The translations under genes and the position numbers were made by a program. Shown here in pieces: positions 34,901 to 46,931 of a stretch of 64,000 nucleotides of DNA. This DNA comes from Epiperipatus broadwayi. Taxonomy: Eukaryota; Onychophora; Udeonychophora; Euonychophora; Peripatidae. The notes beneath the pieces are model-generated. The model was given only the letters and a program-made list of their open reading frames with translations, ran no database searches and was not told the DNA's origin. The first letter of the stretch is position 1. Each line of letters begins with the position of its first letter. The stretch spans positions 1 to 64,000 of the forward strand of contig JAQFVV010013339.1 of assembly GCA_028023455.1 (NCBI GenBank). Reading direction: 5' to 3'.

Positions 34901-37900
34901 TCTCCATGTTCTTTCATGTTTTCCTATAAATCCTTTACAAAAACTTTTGAATACACAGAAAGTCCAATAAATAACTTTTTGTACAGTAGTAGGTTTTTAA
35001 ATGATTTTAGCTTTACCAAAAGCCATATAGTTATTTATCTTTATACTTGTCTTCTATATGGCTTCTTACATAATTTCTCAAGTTTCTCATTTTTATAGAT
35101 ATGCCCCTCATAATTGCAGAAATTTAACACAGGTTTTCCATTTTTCCCATACTATATTTTCATAAAAATAGTACTTCTTTGTAATATCCCAAATAGTGAT
35201 AAAATGACTAAACAAACATTTTTGACTTCTATGACTTTCAATCTTACAGTGAACAAATATTATTAATGAGGAAAGTTATTTCCTATTATGATATTTTGTG
35301 AACTTTTATGGAAGTACATTTATATATTCATAAAATATATTATCATTTTAAATATGTTTAAACATGTTATAATCACTTATCTTTATCTGACCAACAAAAT
35401 AATAATAAACAGACGTCTTCTTACTGATTTTTAAAAATTTCTTCAAATCAAAACAGTTTGGCTTTCTTTTAGTAGTTGATAATATAATTTTTCTTACAAA
35501 TAGTATTACTTTACTAGTACAATTTTTTCTCAAAAAATATTGTTTTGATTAGAAGTGTTACAATCCCTGCATGAATATGAAGACTTAATTAATTCTATAA
35601 TAAATGTCTTCAATTTTTCAATCATAGATTTTTTTACCAAACTTTCTTTTTTCATGTGTTAGACCTAAAGAAAACAAAAAATTAATATTAATCACATTTT
35701 TATATAGATAACATGTTATAACAAATACAGATAGGTTATTAAGGGAGATAAGTAACTCATTTAAGCTTTTTGTCATATGATGCATTTAATATCTTTACTG
35801 ACCCAAATACATCATGTTTCCAATTACTAATACCAGAGAAAATCTAAACACTTATGTTTCTTTTATATACATGTCAAGAATTATCATTTAACCAAATTAT
35901 TTTTACTTTACATATCAGCTAAAAAAATTGTAATCACATATATAGATTTATGAACTTTATACAGAAAATTGATCTAACATTAACTTATACAAAAAAAACT
36001 CTATGAATATCCATAGTGACTAATCTGCATTACTCAACCTTAGTTATCATTAATTCCAAGTCAATTTCAGAGAAATAAAATATTTATTTGCATAATGTTG
36101 AGATCAAGAGAAAAAAATGCAAATGTCATTCCCAATCTATTTTGGGATTAACTTTCAGAAAACATAGCTACCAAATATCATAAAATAAGCATAAAGACCT
36201 AAATATATAAAACATCTAAAGAATTTACGTACAAAAAAACTAAAATCAAAAGTATAACTTATAACTGCATTTATTTTTCCAAATATCATTATGCTATACA
36301 GTAGTAATCAATCATTGGTTTTCATTAATAAAACTCAAAAAATAGGTATGATAAACTTTAAATATACACATATTCAGGCTCTAGTTTTACATAAGTAAAA
36401 AAAAATATTCTGTAAATTATATATACAGTATACTGAATTATACAAATTTAATATATACAATTATTAGCTTTAATTTGAATATTGACTCAAATTTATTAAA
36501 TAAGATATTCAACCTCCATTTTTGTATAATTGATGTTAATTGAATAAATATGAATCTGGCTGAAATATTTTTATTTGGCCCTTTTGCAAATAACAGTGAT
36601 ATGCTTATTAATAAAAAAAAGGATAAGAAGTGTATTCAGGCTGAAAGAAAAAAAAGATTAATATTTAAAACAATATGCTTCTCTAAAGGTGTATAAAATT
36701 ATAAGATAAGCAATATTTACAATTATATAATTATTTTAATGGTATGAGAAAAGCATTATTGTAGATGACAATAACATATGAAATACAATTAAACTACTAC
36801 ACACTGTACTTTAAAGCAATATTTGGTAAAAGATGTCATATTTTGTAGACACAGGGTAAAATTTACTATTGCTTCTATAATGTTATACACAATGAACATC
36901 ACATGACCACCATCTCTTAAGCAATACGTATAGTGAGTTTTGCCTGTTTTAAATGTTATACACAAATTAATAATGTCTTTTAATTTATTATTTTTGAAGG
37001 ACATTACATAGTGAATTTTTTTGGCCAATCTGTAGTGATTCTATGACTACAGACAGTTTGAGGGTCTTTAATTAGTGAACACAAATTTCAAATAAAGATC
37101 CAAAATCTCATTAAATAAATAATTCTATGTTTATATTGCTTCAACAAATCAAATAAGTAATGATAGCCATTACAATAATGAAGCAATCCTTGCCTATTTC
37201 TGCATTTTTCCAAAAAGACTTCATAACTTCCCATTACTTCACTCTCCATCTTAACTTTTTCCATTTTAAAACAGAATTATCCTTAATATTATCTTATCCA
37301 CATTAATGTTTTTAAAATTTATTCTCACAATTTCTTAATCTTACTAGTTTCCTTATTTAAAACCACACAGTCCAAAATAATATATTTAACATTTTCTATT
37401 TTGTGTTTATATGCTCTACATTTTCCATCATTCACCTCACCTTATGTATTAAAATGTTTAGTTAATTATCAAACAATATAGTTTTTATAACCAAAAAATA
37501 TCATTCAGAAAAAACTTATCAAAAATAAAAAATAAAGTATAAATAACTGATAAAAAAAATCTTTGTTTACTTGCAATCTTGATTATTACTCTTAAACAAG
37601 TGTTTTGATTTATGTTTTACTAATATCGATTTTCGTCCCTCAAAAAATCACTTAATAAAATATCTGGACATACTTATTTACTAATAACTATCTGATGACA
37701 ACATATAATTTTTGTTTGAGTATATAATATATTTTTTAAAAAAATACGGTGATGAATATTTGTCACAAAAAAAAGCTCAAAAAAAAAAAAAATCCTATGA
37801 ATATATTTCAGAAATAAAGAATTTAAAGAGGTAAATAATGTTTAGTATTGGAAGATCATTCTCAGTGATAAGTGTGAAATGGGTTATACCGTATAATATA

Positions 37901-38515
37901 AATTCCATGTTAGTTGCAATAATAAATTCTGTAATGACTAACTTTTTGAAACACCAGTTAGTTTATTATAGAAGATCCTATTGCTCATACCTGAAAATAA
38001 ATATTTATTTTTAGTATAATATTTTATCTATAAAAGAGAACTTTCAATTCTTATCCCAACCAAAACCCAGTGAAATATAAGACTACAGTGATGAGAACAA
38101 ATAATTCAATATGTGGAATAATAAATAACACTATAATGCCAAAAAATAATAGTAGTAAATAAAATAATACTTATATAAGGATTAGTTACAAAAATATAAT
38201 TATCAACATTTACAGTAATTTAAAAAACAAAAATTAATGTTCTCAAAAACTGTCAAAGTTTAAGGTAAACATTTTATCATTCAGATAATATGAAACATCA
38301 CATTAAATAATTGAAGCAATACTTTATCACAAGTTTAAATCTAAATAAAATCCCATTATAATGAATAAGATATATATTAATCTTGTATATCAACATGTTA
38401 ATGCAAACAAAAATTAATGAAAATAAAATAATTTGCAAAATATTACTTAGATATTTAGGTTATGTTTAATATTCAAGTATACTTTAGATAATTTACAATT
38501 AGTTGTAAATATAGG
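34901..38515. other. Non-coding stretch
   Basis: 5' side of the zinc-finger gene. If the gene has upstream exons they should lie here on the minus strand, but I could not identify one. The only recognisable element is the FB-2 fragment near 36.9 kb. Confidence 0.45.
36885..36957 (-). mobile_element. FB-2 fragment (end module)
   Basis: Minus strand reads 'aaaacaggcaaaactcacta...gtggtcatgtgatgtt', which matches the outer end of FB-2 at 49.44-49.52 kb and the fragment at 63.49 kb. Confidence 0.7.
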
Positions 38516-38611
38516 GGAATTGAACACAGAATTTCAACCTCTCTTCAGCTATTCATTCTATCTTATATAACTGGTACACATGACCACATATGTGAAATAG
38601 ATAAATAATCC

Positions 38612-38653
38612 CCAATTACCGTATTTTGTGCTGAACCAGCACTTATCAGTTGG
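38612..38653 (-). ncRNA. Hammerhead relic with perfect stem II
   Basis: Minus strand: CCAA, ctgataa (one core base changed), then GTGCT pairing fully with AGCAC around GGTTC, then aaaa in place of GAAA and TTGG. Both core parts are mutated, but the five-pair stem II is complete. This indicates the ancestral stem that younger copies have partly lost. Confidence 0.55.
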
Positions 38654-39068
38654 TCAAGATCATCTCTCACACATATTAAATCATTGCTCAATTTGTATTA
38701 AGATAACATTAAATCAAACTTAAATGGACAGGCTTCAATATACTCCAACTCTTCAGTGATTCATACCAATAAAATCTAATTATGGAACACCCAATGTCTT
38801 TGTTAATGCCAATATTATTGTCATGCCCATGTTAATGTTAACTCACCCTGATCCTTCATGTACAAAATATTTAAATACACAGAACAGGGATGGAAATGGT
38901 AGAGCCTGAATCTGTAATATTTGAATACAAATATACTTTATATACTTGGTGATTAATTAGAATTAAGGGAATTTGAATACAGTCTTTTAAACTTCCATCA
39001 GCTATCCATTCTATTTCACACAACCAATATACTGATCAAACACATGTAAAAATGATAAATGGTTTTGA

Positions 39069-39106
39069 ATATACATATTTTGTGCTAAACCAGCACTCGT
39101 TAGTTG
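39069..39106 (-). ncRNA. Second hammerhead relic with perfect stem II
   Basis: Minus strand: CCAA, ctaacga, GTGCT pairing with AGCAC around GGTTT, aaaa and tatgtata. The core has several substitutions, so it is surely inactive. The stem II again matches the inferred ancestor. Confidence 0.5.
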
Positions 39107-39710
39107 GTCCAGATCATCATTTTCCACATGTATGTATATTCAAAATCATTTACATTTTTCATGTGTGTGGTCATATGTATTAGTTGTGAGATAGAATAGA
39201 TTGTTGCAGGAAATTGAAAGTCCACATTCAACTTCCATATAATTAGAACTAATCACAAAGTATATAAAGCAAACTTGTATTAAAATATTAGGTTCAGCCT
39301 GTATCCTGCCCATTCATCTTTTGTGTATTTAAATGGATAAGGCTTTATAAATGAGGAGTCAGTTATTTAATGTCAACATGGATAGTACAATATTGGCATC
39401 AAAAAGAGATATGGGATTTCTATCAGATTTTCAATGGTATGGATGGCTGAAGAGTTGGAGGGTGGAGTACATTGAAACCTGTCCATTAAAATTTGAAAAA
39501 ATGCTTCCTTAATAAAAACCAAGCACTAATTATATATATGTGGGAGATGATGACCTGGATTAATTGAACTATATATATTGGAGAAATATACATATTGGAG
39601 ATCACATCTTTTTCATATGTGTGTGGTTATGTGTAATGGTTGTATGAGATAGCATGGATAGCTGAAGTCAGCTTGAAAGTCTGTGTTCAAATCTCCTATA
39701 ATTATATTTC

Positions 39711-40514
39711 AATTATCTATAAATATAAAAAATCATGCCAGCAAGATATTATATATTGTTGCCCCTCTTTTTCCTTCTAAATAAATCAAATACTATAGAT
39801 AATAATTCTCATATCTGTATCAAACATATAAAAGTAACTATGAATATGATTAATAGAATATTTTTAAAATTTTATCTAAGATTAGACATTAAATGAAATA
39901 TGTAAACAATAAAAAGTTTGTGTTAATTGAACATAATCCTTGATTCCACTTTCAAGCAATCTAATTCGCTGAAGGATATTAAATTTGTTTGTATGTTTAA
40001 CCCCTAGAGACCTGAACGGCCATTTTGAATTACCAGAAAAAATTACAGGACATACAATTTTAAATGAAATGTCTAATTTATTACAATAAATAACAAATAT
40101 ATATACATTTTTAGAAAGTGCAAATATGAAAGAATGTAATGAAGCTGATAAAATAGTCATTACCACAAAAAAATAATTAAAAAAAGGAGATTTTTCACAT
40201 TTTTAAATATCTTTATTTTTACATTGGTTCACAAACTCTCAATTTTGAAAGATATAGCCTAAAATGACAATTTCATAGACAGCTTCATCACATTCGTCAT
40301 AAAATGCAGAAAAAAATAATATATAACATGACCTACCTGAGTTACAGATTGTTGGTGTAATGTGGCAAAAGGTGACCATTTCAATTTCGTTTTTCTGCTT
40401 GACACTCTGTATGTTCTATTTTTGCAAGCAGTTGTTTTTCTAGGCCCTCTATGCGGGATATCTATTAGAAATGCAAGGTTTTAGTGAGGATCAAAAAAAA
40501 AATAACAGTAATAA
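39711..40514. other. Non-coding stretch
   Basis: AT-rich. Possibly the outer part of the composite element that contains the tandem arrays and the Merlin remnant, but I found no end motif. Confidence 0.4.
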
Positions 40515-42300
40515 CTTTAGTAAATTCTAAGTTATGGGGGTAAAAAATAATGACTATATTATTGAAAAATCAGGGGTGGGGCAAGATAAATTATGCATTA
40601 TTTCATGGCAAATCATAATTGCCAAATATGCAAATAAATAATTTAAAAATTTGTTTCTAAAATAAAATGAATAACAACATAGTAAATTCTTAGTTATGTG
40701 GGTAAAAAATAATGACTATATTATTGAAAAATCAGGGGTGGAGCAAGATAAATTATGCATTATTTCATGGCAAATCATAATTGCCAAATATGCAAATAAA
40801 TAATTTAAAAATTTGTTTCTAAAATAAAATGAATAACAACATAGTAAATTCTAAGTTATGGGGGTAAAAAATAATGACTATATTATTGAAAAATCAGGGG
40901 TGGGGTGAGATAAATTATGCATTATTTCATGGCAAATCATAATTGCCAAATATGCAAATAAATAATTTAAAAATTTGTTTCTAAAATAAAATGAATAAAA
41001 ATATAGTAAATAAAATAAAATAAATAATCAAAAGGAATTACAAGAAATTATTATATATGAATGGGAGATGATGATGACTGTTGATTCAGCATTGTGAGGT
41101 ATGTATTTTTTTCACCTTGTTAGTTTCACAGAACAGAGTGGATAGTTTGAAGACAGTTTGCAAATTGTTGAAAATATAAATGCATGAGCAAAATCAATTT
41201 CAAAATAACTGATGATGATGATGTGGAGCAACTGGTGATGATACATACATAGATGATGATGACTGTTGATTCAGCATTGTGAGGTATTTATTTTTTTCAC
41301 CTTGTTAGTTTCACAGAACAGAGTGGATAGTTTGAAGACAGTTTGCAAATTGTTGAAAATATAAATGCATGAGCAAAATCAATTTCAAAATAACTGATGA
41401 TGATGATGTGGAGCAACTGGTAAGGGTGAGCTAAATTATGCATTATTACATAGGAAATCATAATAGCAAAGTATGCTATCAAATGAATAAAAAGTTATCT
41501 ATAATGAAACGAATAAAAATGTAGTAAATTCTAAGTTATGCATGTAAAAAATAATTACTACATTATTGGAATATCATGAGGGTAAGAGTGAGCTAAATTA
41601 TGCATTATTACATAGCAAACCATAATAGCAAAGTATGCTATCAAATAAATAAAAAGTTATCTATAATGAAACGAATAAAAATGTAGTAAATTCTAAGTTA
41701 TGCATGTAAAAAATAATTACTACATTATTGGAATATCATGAGGGTAAGAGTGTGCTAAATTATGCATTATTACATAGCAAACCATAATAGCAAAGTATGC
41801 TATCAAATGAATAAAAAGTTATCTGCATAGTATGCTATAAAATGAATAAAAAGTTATCTACAATGAAATGAATAAAAATGTAGTAAATTCTAAGTTATGC
41901 ATGTAAAAAATAATTACTACATTATTGGAATATCATGAGGGTAAGAGTGAGCTAAATTATGCATTATTACATAGCAAACCATAATAGCAAAGTATGCTAT
42001 CAAATGAATAAAAAGTTATCTGCAAAGTATGCTATAAAATGAATAAAAAGTTATCTACAATGAAATGAATAAAAACGTAGTAAATTCTAAGTTATGCATG
42101 TAAAAAATAATTACTACGTTATTGGAATATCATGAGGGTAAGAGTGAGCTAAATTATGCATTATTACATAGCAAACCATAATAGCAAAGTATGCTATAAA
42201 ACGAATAAAAACTTATCTACAATGAAATGTATAAAAACAGTAAATAAAATAAAATAAATAACCCAAAGGAATTACAAGCAATTATTATATATTAGTGGGA
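40515..42300 (+). repeat. Composite tandem array (162-bp and 185-bp units)
   Basis: Three copies of a 162-bp unit start at 40518, 40680 and 40842. Then two copies of an unrelated 185-bp unit ('gactgttgattcagcattg' at 41076 and 41261) are inserted. Five more copies of a diverged form of the first unit follow, marked by 'agctaaattatgcattatta' near 41428, 41589, 41750, 41950 and 42147. The last ones are lengthened by an internal duplication of about 39 bp. Homology between the first and third blocks is clear. Confidence 0.92.
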
Positions 42301-42469
42301 GATGATGATGATGAATGTTGAATACTTACAGGTAATGGGGAATACGAAACCTCAAAATCAAACACATCAACAGAAAAGTTCATTAGAATCATAATAACGT
42401 TTAGCGGCGAAAATAATTGTTTTCTCCGTATATTTTTTTTATCAGTTGATAAAATCTAGAAAGGGTACT

Positions 42470-42640
42470 TACGGATAATTTGCCTGATGACGTATTTGAC
42501 CCACCGGTTTCCCTTCTGGTAGGCATTGACGATCTTTGTATGACAACGTTGTCATGGCAACGAAGTGACTGGCGTGATTAATCCATCAGAGAGTCAATTT
42601 TTTTTTTTTAAACCGCGAGATTTAAAATTCGGAGAGAGGT
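42470..42640 (+). promoter_or_regulatory. Merlin-family 5' region with an RFX X-box-like palindrome
   Basis: This stretch is the reverse complement of the module at 11.1-11.3 kb: 'gacgtat', the palindrome GTTGTCATGGCAAC at 42548-42561 (one mismatch to the RFX full site), 'gtgact' and 'ccgcgagattt'. It lies upstream of the Merlin transposase remnant on the plus strand, just as the 11 kb module lies upstream of its own remnant. Confidence 0.55.
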
Positions 42641-43199
42641 TTGGGAAATTTTTTGATTTTTCTGTCTCTTGTGATTTTGCTATCCACTTGATCACAGTGA
42701 TTTTTTTATGTGGAGGCAGTCATACAAAGCTGATCCTTTCGCTGCAATTTTAGAACATATATCCCAATTCAGTCCTCCACAGTGAACGCTATTTGTAAGT
42801 AATTTTAATTTTTTTTATAATAATTATAATTTTAGAATTAATTATATTATTGAATATAGACAATAAGTAATCCAAATGCATGTAAAAGTAACGTCACCAT
42901 TAATGCCATATTCGCATTAAATCTTTATTTTAAATGTACAAACAATTTTTGTTAATATTTCTTCAATTAATTTGTAATTAATTTTCAATAATTTTATTAA
43001 TAAAATTACCAATATACAGTCCGTTTTTAAAATTACCAAATGCTTGTAGAAACTACGGCGTCTTACAGCACATTTTATACAAGATGGCGATTAATGGTAG
43101 ATTCGCATTAACTTTTTTTTTTTTAAATTTACAAAAAAAATTTTTTTTTTATATTTCTTCAATTATCAAACTTCCACTTAATTACATTTAATTTGTAAA

Positions 43200-44280
43200 T
43201 AATTTTTGGGTTAATATTTCTACAAATATCAAATTATTTTTCGTAAATTCATTAGCCAATGTATGTAAAAGTAGGGCATGTGATCGCGATTAATGGCACA
43301 TTTTTATGTGATCGCCATTAACGGCACATTTTCCATATTTTTTTGTTTTTATATTTTGTATTGACATTATTTTGTATTTCATGCATGTACATTTTCACTA
43401 ATTTGTTTGGGTTTTTTTTGTATTTTTGGGTTACTATTTCTACAAATATCAAATTATTTTTCGTAAATTCATTAGCCAATGTATGTAAAAGTAGGGCATG
43501 TGATCGCGATTAATGGCACATTTTTATGTGATCGCCATTAACGGCACATTTTCCATAATTTTTTGTTTTTATATTTTGTATTGACATTATTTTGTATTTC
43601 ATGCATGTACATTTTCACTAATTTGTTTGGGTTTTTTTTGTATTTTTGGGTTAATATTTCTACAAATATCAAATTATTTTTCGTAAATTCATTAGCCAAT
43701 GTATGTAAAAGTAGGGCATGTGATCGCGATTAACGGCACATTTTCCATAATTTTTTGTTTTTATATTTTGTATTGACCTTATTTTGTATTTCATGCATGT
43801 AAATTTTCACTAATTTGTTGGGTTTTTTTTTGTATTTTTGGGTTTTGTATTTTATATCTTGTACTACAAGCTTCGCTTGTCAAAAACACCCAGGGCCCCC
43901 CCCCAACAACTACAGCGCTGCGCGCTGTTATAATTGGCCACATTTTGAAGATTTTTGAATAGTTTTCATGCATGTACATTTTAAATAATTTTGTGGGTAC
44001 TATATTTTGTATTCACAGTATTAAATTTTCACTAATTTGTTGGGTTTTTTTTTGTATTTTTGGGTTTTGTATTACCATATCTTGTACTACAAGCTTCGCT
44101 TGTCAAAAACACCCAGGGCCCCCCCCCAACAACTACAGCGCTGCGCGCTGTTATAATTGGCCACATTTTAAAGATTTTTGAATAGTTTTCATGCATGTAC
44201 ATTTTAAATAATTTTGTGGGTACTATATTTTGTATTCACAGTATTAAATTTTCACTAATTTTTTTTTTTGTATATTTTTT
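43200..44280 (+). repeat. Tandem array, about 220 bp unit, roughly 5 copies
   Basis: Marks 'ttactatttctacaaatatc' or similar at 43211, 43431 and 43651 give a 220-bp period. The following two units (marks 'gtactacaagcttcgcttg' at 43861 and 44084) have a period of 223 bp and carry a GC-rich insert with two hairpins (caagc/gcttg and cagcgc/gcgctg). The first units instead carry 'gtgatcgccattaacggcac' pairs. Confidence 0.9.
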
Positions 44281-44339
44281 TCAGGACCAAGAAACATGCT
44301 GTTGTTCAGTCGGTGTGTATCACGTGACATTCCTTTTGT

Positions 44340-44540
44340 TTTTTATCACATGGTCAACCGATGACGTATTGCCCTGAAGGCATACCGATTTAATGTTGCG
44401 CTTTTTAACATGACGTGTTCACATGATATGCGGACACATCTTATCGAGTAGATGTGTCTGCAGATCACTTGGAGACGTTATCTTAAAAATCGCAACATTA
44501 GACCGGTATGCCTTCAGGGTAATACGTCATCAGGCAAATT
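44340..44540. repeat. Inverted repeat, possibly Merlin terminal repeats
   Basis: 'gatgacgtattgccctgaaggcata' region at 44361-44385 is mirrored at 44508-44530, with 'atgttgcg' and 'cgcaacat' further in. The same 'gccttcagg' and TACGTCAT words occur at 11.25 and 11.40 kb and near 42.49 kb. They may be ends of Merlin elements or of a related MITE. Confidence 0.5.
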
Positions 44541-44788
44541 ATACGTGAGTACCCTAGAAAGATTTTAATAATGTACTTTACAAAAATTGCTATAAAAAAT
44601 CTAATTTTCATCACACAGAAAAAATTTTTAGACGTACAAAAAGATAGAAAAATGGCGGAGAGAAAGAAAAAAAAGCGTAACTGTGACGTATACGGTTTGC
44701 ACGCTATTGCGGTCAAAATTGTAAACTTTTTTTAATGCGTAAAAAAGCGGTTTTCGGTCTCAAAGGGTTTACTATCTCGATGGTTCTC

Positions 44789-45290
44789 GGCGGAATAGAT
44801 AACAATGGGGAGCCATTAGTCATCGAAATCGACGAAACATATTATTTCCACAGAAAATACCACAGGGGGACTACATAGAAGGCATTGGGTCTTTGGTGGT
44901 ATTGAAAGAGGGTCAAGAAAGTGCTTCTTAACAGAAGTTGCGGATAGAACGGCTGGCTCATTGGAGGCCCTAATCCAGCAGTACATTTTACCAGGGACTC
45001 GCATAATTTCAGATGGCTGAGCTGCGTACAATAATATCTGCAGACTTAGCAATGGGGTGTACATGCATTCGGTTGTCGTCCACCAGGACAACTTCGTGAA
45101 TCCCGAAGACCAAGACATACATACCCAGAATATTGAGAATATGTGGATGAGGGCCAAGCTGAAATTCCAATCTGGTACCAGCAGGGCTTTATTTTCATCG
45201 TACCTCCAAGAATTTGCCTTCCGCAGTAGATATAGCACTGCCGCCTTTTTCTCCAACTTCCTGCTAAGAATAGGGCATAATTATGCTTAA
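44789..45290 (+). pseudogene. Merlin (IS1016/ISXO2-like) transposase, catalytic domain
   Basis: The plus strand gives IEIDETYYFHRKYHRG, then after a frameshift near 44868 RHWVFGGIERGSRKCFL, EVADRTAGSLEALI and ILPGTRIISDG, a stop, then AAYNNI. Next come HSVVVHQDNFVNPEDQDIH, TQNIENMWMRAK and a final alpha-helical stretch ending at TAA 45288-45290. These are the parts of the DDE domain: D in EIDET, D in SDG and E in NIENMW. The stop (TGA, 45018-45020) stands where family members have tryptophan (SDGWAAY), a one-base change. With one frameshift and one nonsense codon the copy cannot make a transposase. A long open frame on the opposite strand here is only a shadow. Confidence 0.88.
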
Positions 45291-45299
45291 AAAGGTAAA

Positions 45300-46265
45300 T
45301 TATTTTTTTTATTTATTATCTTTTACGTTTTAATTAATAAATATTTACTGTAATTGTAATATAAGAGCAGATACGTAAGATTTTAGTTCTAATTTTAAAA
45401 ACTAGATGGCGAATATGCCCTGGTCGCTAAAGTAAACCTTTACCCACGGCAATAATCTGTCTCGTTTAGCGGCCCTATCTAGATAATAAACAGCTACATT
45501 TTAGCTTCATATAATTTTAAAACGTAAATATTAACATTAAAAGACACTAAGTAGGCAGTTACAATATTTATATAAATTTAAGCCTACAATTTAAATGTAT
45601 ATCAATAAAAGCAATAAGGTTGACTCACATAATTAAATTATCCTAAATAGACAATAAATATTATATGTAGCATTAAATATACCTAAAACTTAATGAGAAT
45701 CTGATACGAGAATCTTACCATTGTTATTATTTTTCTAAAGACGAAAATAGCTGTAATAGGGTTAAACAAAATTGTTAAATTAGTCCACCCATCTATGCTT
45801 CTTGGGTGGCGCTCTTAAGAGAGAAATCTAAAAATGTAATTTGCGTTCTTGGCCCTCTATTGGGAGATTTTGCTAACATTTTTTATTTCAAGTTTTAAAA
45901 TTCACGTATATTTTTTTTCTAATACATGTATTTTAATTTCAAAAAAATTGTAAAGACGTCAGGATAAACGAATAAGCTAGTATTTTAAAATATGGTAAAC
46001 TCCCCATTGATAAGCTCTCACTGTACTCTTGGCGATGATAATTCGAGAAAACATTATGAATGAGTAAAAATTTAATTTTTTGGGAATGTTCACGATTATT
46101 TATTTATACATAACGTTAAGACTATGCGCCTGAAAAAAACGACTGTAGATCTCTGCAAATCTTTAACACAAGATTTATTTAAAAGACAAGAGCGGCAAAT
46201 AATGTAATTTATCTGAGTTTTGACTCTTTATAAACGCCTTATTTTAAATAACGAGTATGCGTTTT
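45300..46265. other. Non-coding stretch, 3' of the Merlin remnant
   Basis: May include the 3' end of the Merlin element. No further frame; 'ctagatggcgaatatgccctgg' and 'ggtggcgctcttaagag' patches near 45410 and 45805 are GC-richer but unassigned. Confidence 0.4.
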
Positions 46266-46430
46266 ATAAATATAATTATTAACTGAAACACAGGCTTGTT
46301 ATATACCTGTGTCTATATATGTAATATACAGGGTATATGAGCACAGACTTTCAGACGACCCATCACTCTCCACTCTATCTAGTAACACTGATACACTCAA
46401 GCACATATATGCTGAAAAGATAAATAATCA

Positions 46431-46472
46431 CCAATATACGTATTTCATGCTAAATCAGCAATCATCAGTTGG
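46431..46472 (-). ncRNA. Type I hammerhead ribozyme motif (FB-1c left arm)
   Basis: Minus strand: CCAA, CTGATGA, TGCT pairing with AGCA around a five-base loop, GAAA, then palindromic ATACGTAT as stem III, an A and TTGG. Core exact; the outer stem II pair is U-U. Stem I extends to five pairs with the flanking A and T. Confidence 0.75.
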
Positions 46473-46766
46473 TCCAGATTATCATCTCCCACACATATAT
46501 ACTATAAGTGCTCAGATATATATTAAGATAGACAATCTTCATACTTTAATGGTCAGGCTCCAATCTACTACACACTCCAACTCTTCAACCGTCCATCCAA
46601 TTGAAAATCTGATGATGTCTGCCCATCCTTGCATATGTATTAAATGGATTATGTCCTGTACATGTGGGATTCAGATTGACCTTAGGTCAACATGGGTGTG
46701 ACAAGAATCTCGGCCTCAGGGTGGCCTTTAAGCATTTCATATATGTGTGGGAGATGATAATCTGGA

Positions 46767-46808
46767 CCAACTGATGATTGCTGGTTTAGCATGAAATACG
46801 TATATTGG
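46767..46808 (+). ncRNA. Type I hammerhead ribozyme motif (FB-1c right arm)
   Basis: Plus strand mirror of the left-arm motif with loop GGTTT. Core exact, palindromic stem III, five-pair stem I, and the same U-U mismatch at the base of stem II. Confidence 0.75.
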
Positions 46809-46931
46809 TGATTAATTTATCTTTTCAGCATATATGTGCTTGAGCGTATCAGTGTTATTAGATAGAGTGGAGAGTGATGGATCGTCTGAAAGTCTGTGCT
46901 CATATACCCTCTCTCTTAAATATAATTATTA

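Larger units (their letters stand above)
38520..39710. mobile_element. Old FB-1 relics, rearranged
   Basis: Several diverged FB-1 pieces in both orientations: a left-arm-like part at 38520-38890, short pieces at 38990-39250, and a right-arm-like part at 39290-39700. They share 'accagcac', 'ggacaggcttcaat' and 'tgttaatgtca' landmarks with younger copies. The right-arm piece has lost its hammerhead core. Confidence 0.7.
46282..46916. mobile_element. FB-1c: foldback element with 15-bp target duplication
   Basis: The insert is bracketed by taaatataattatta at 46267-46281 and again at 46917-46931, an exact 15-bp duplication. It starts actgaaacacaggc and contains a left arm in reverse orientation (to about 46617) and a shorter right arm (about 46618-46916) with an internal deletion after 'ggcctttaagc'. 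Both arms keep a hammerhead. No coding sequence. Confidence 0.88.

Noticed and set aside
40515-42300. Possible CRISPR array
   Set aside because: Units of 162 to 185 bp repeat as wholes without short repeats and unique spacers, and the genome is eukaryotic; this is satellite-like DNA.
44816-45256. 146-codon minus-strand frame
   Set aside because: It is the antisense shadow of the Merlin transposase, which gives clear family motifs on the plus strand.
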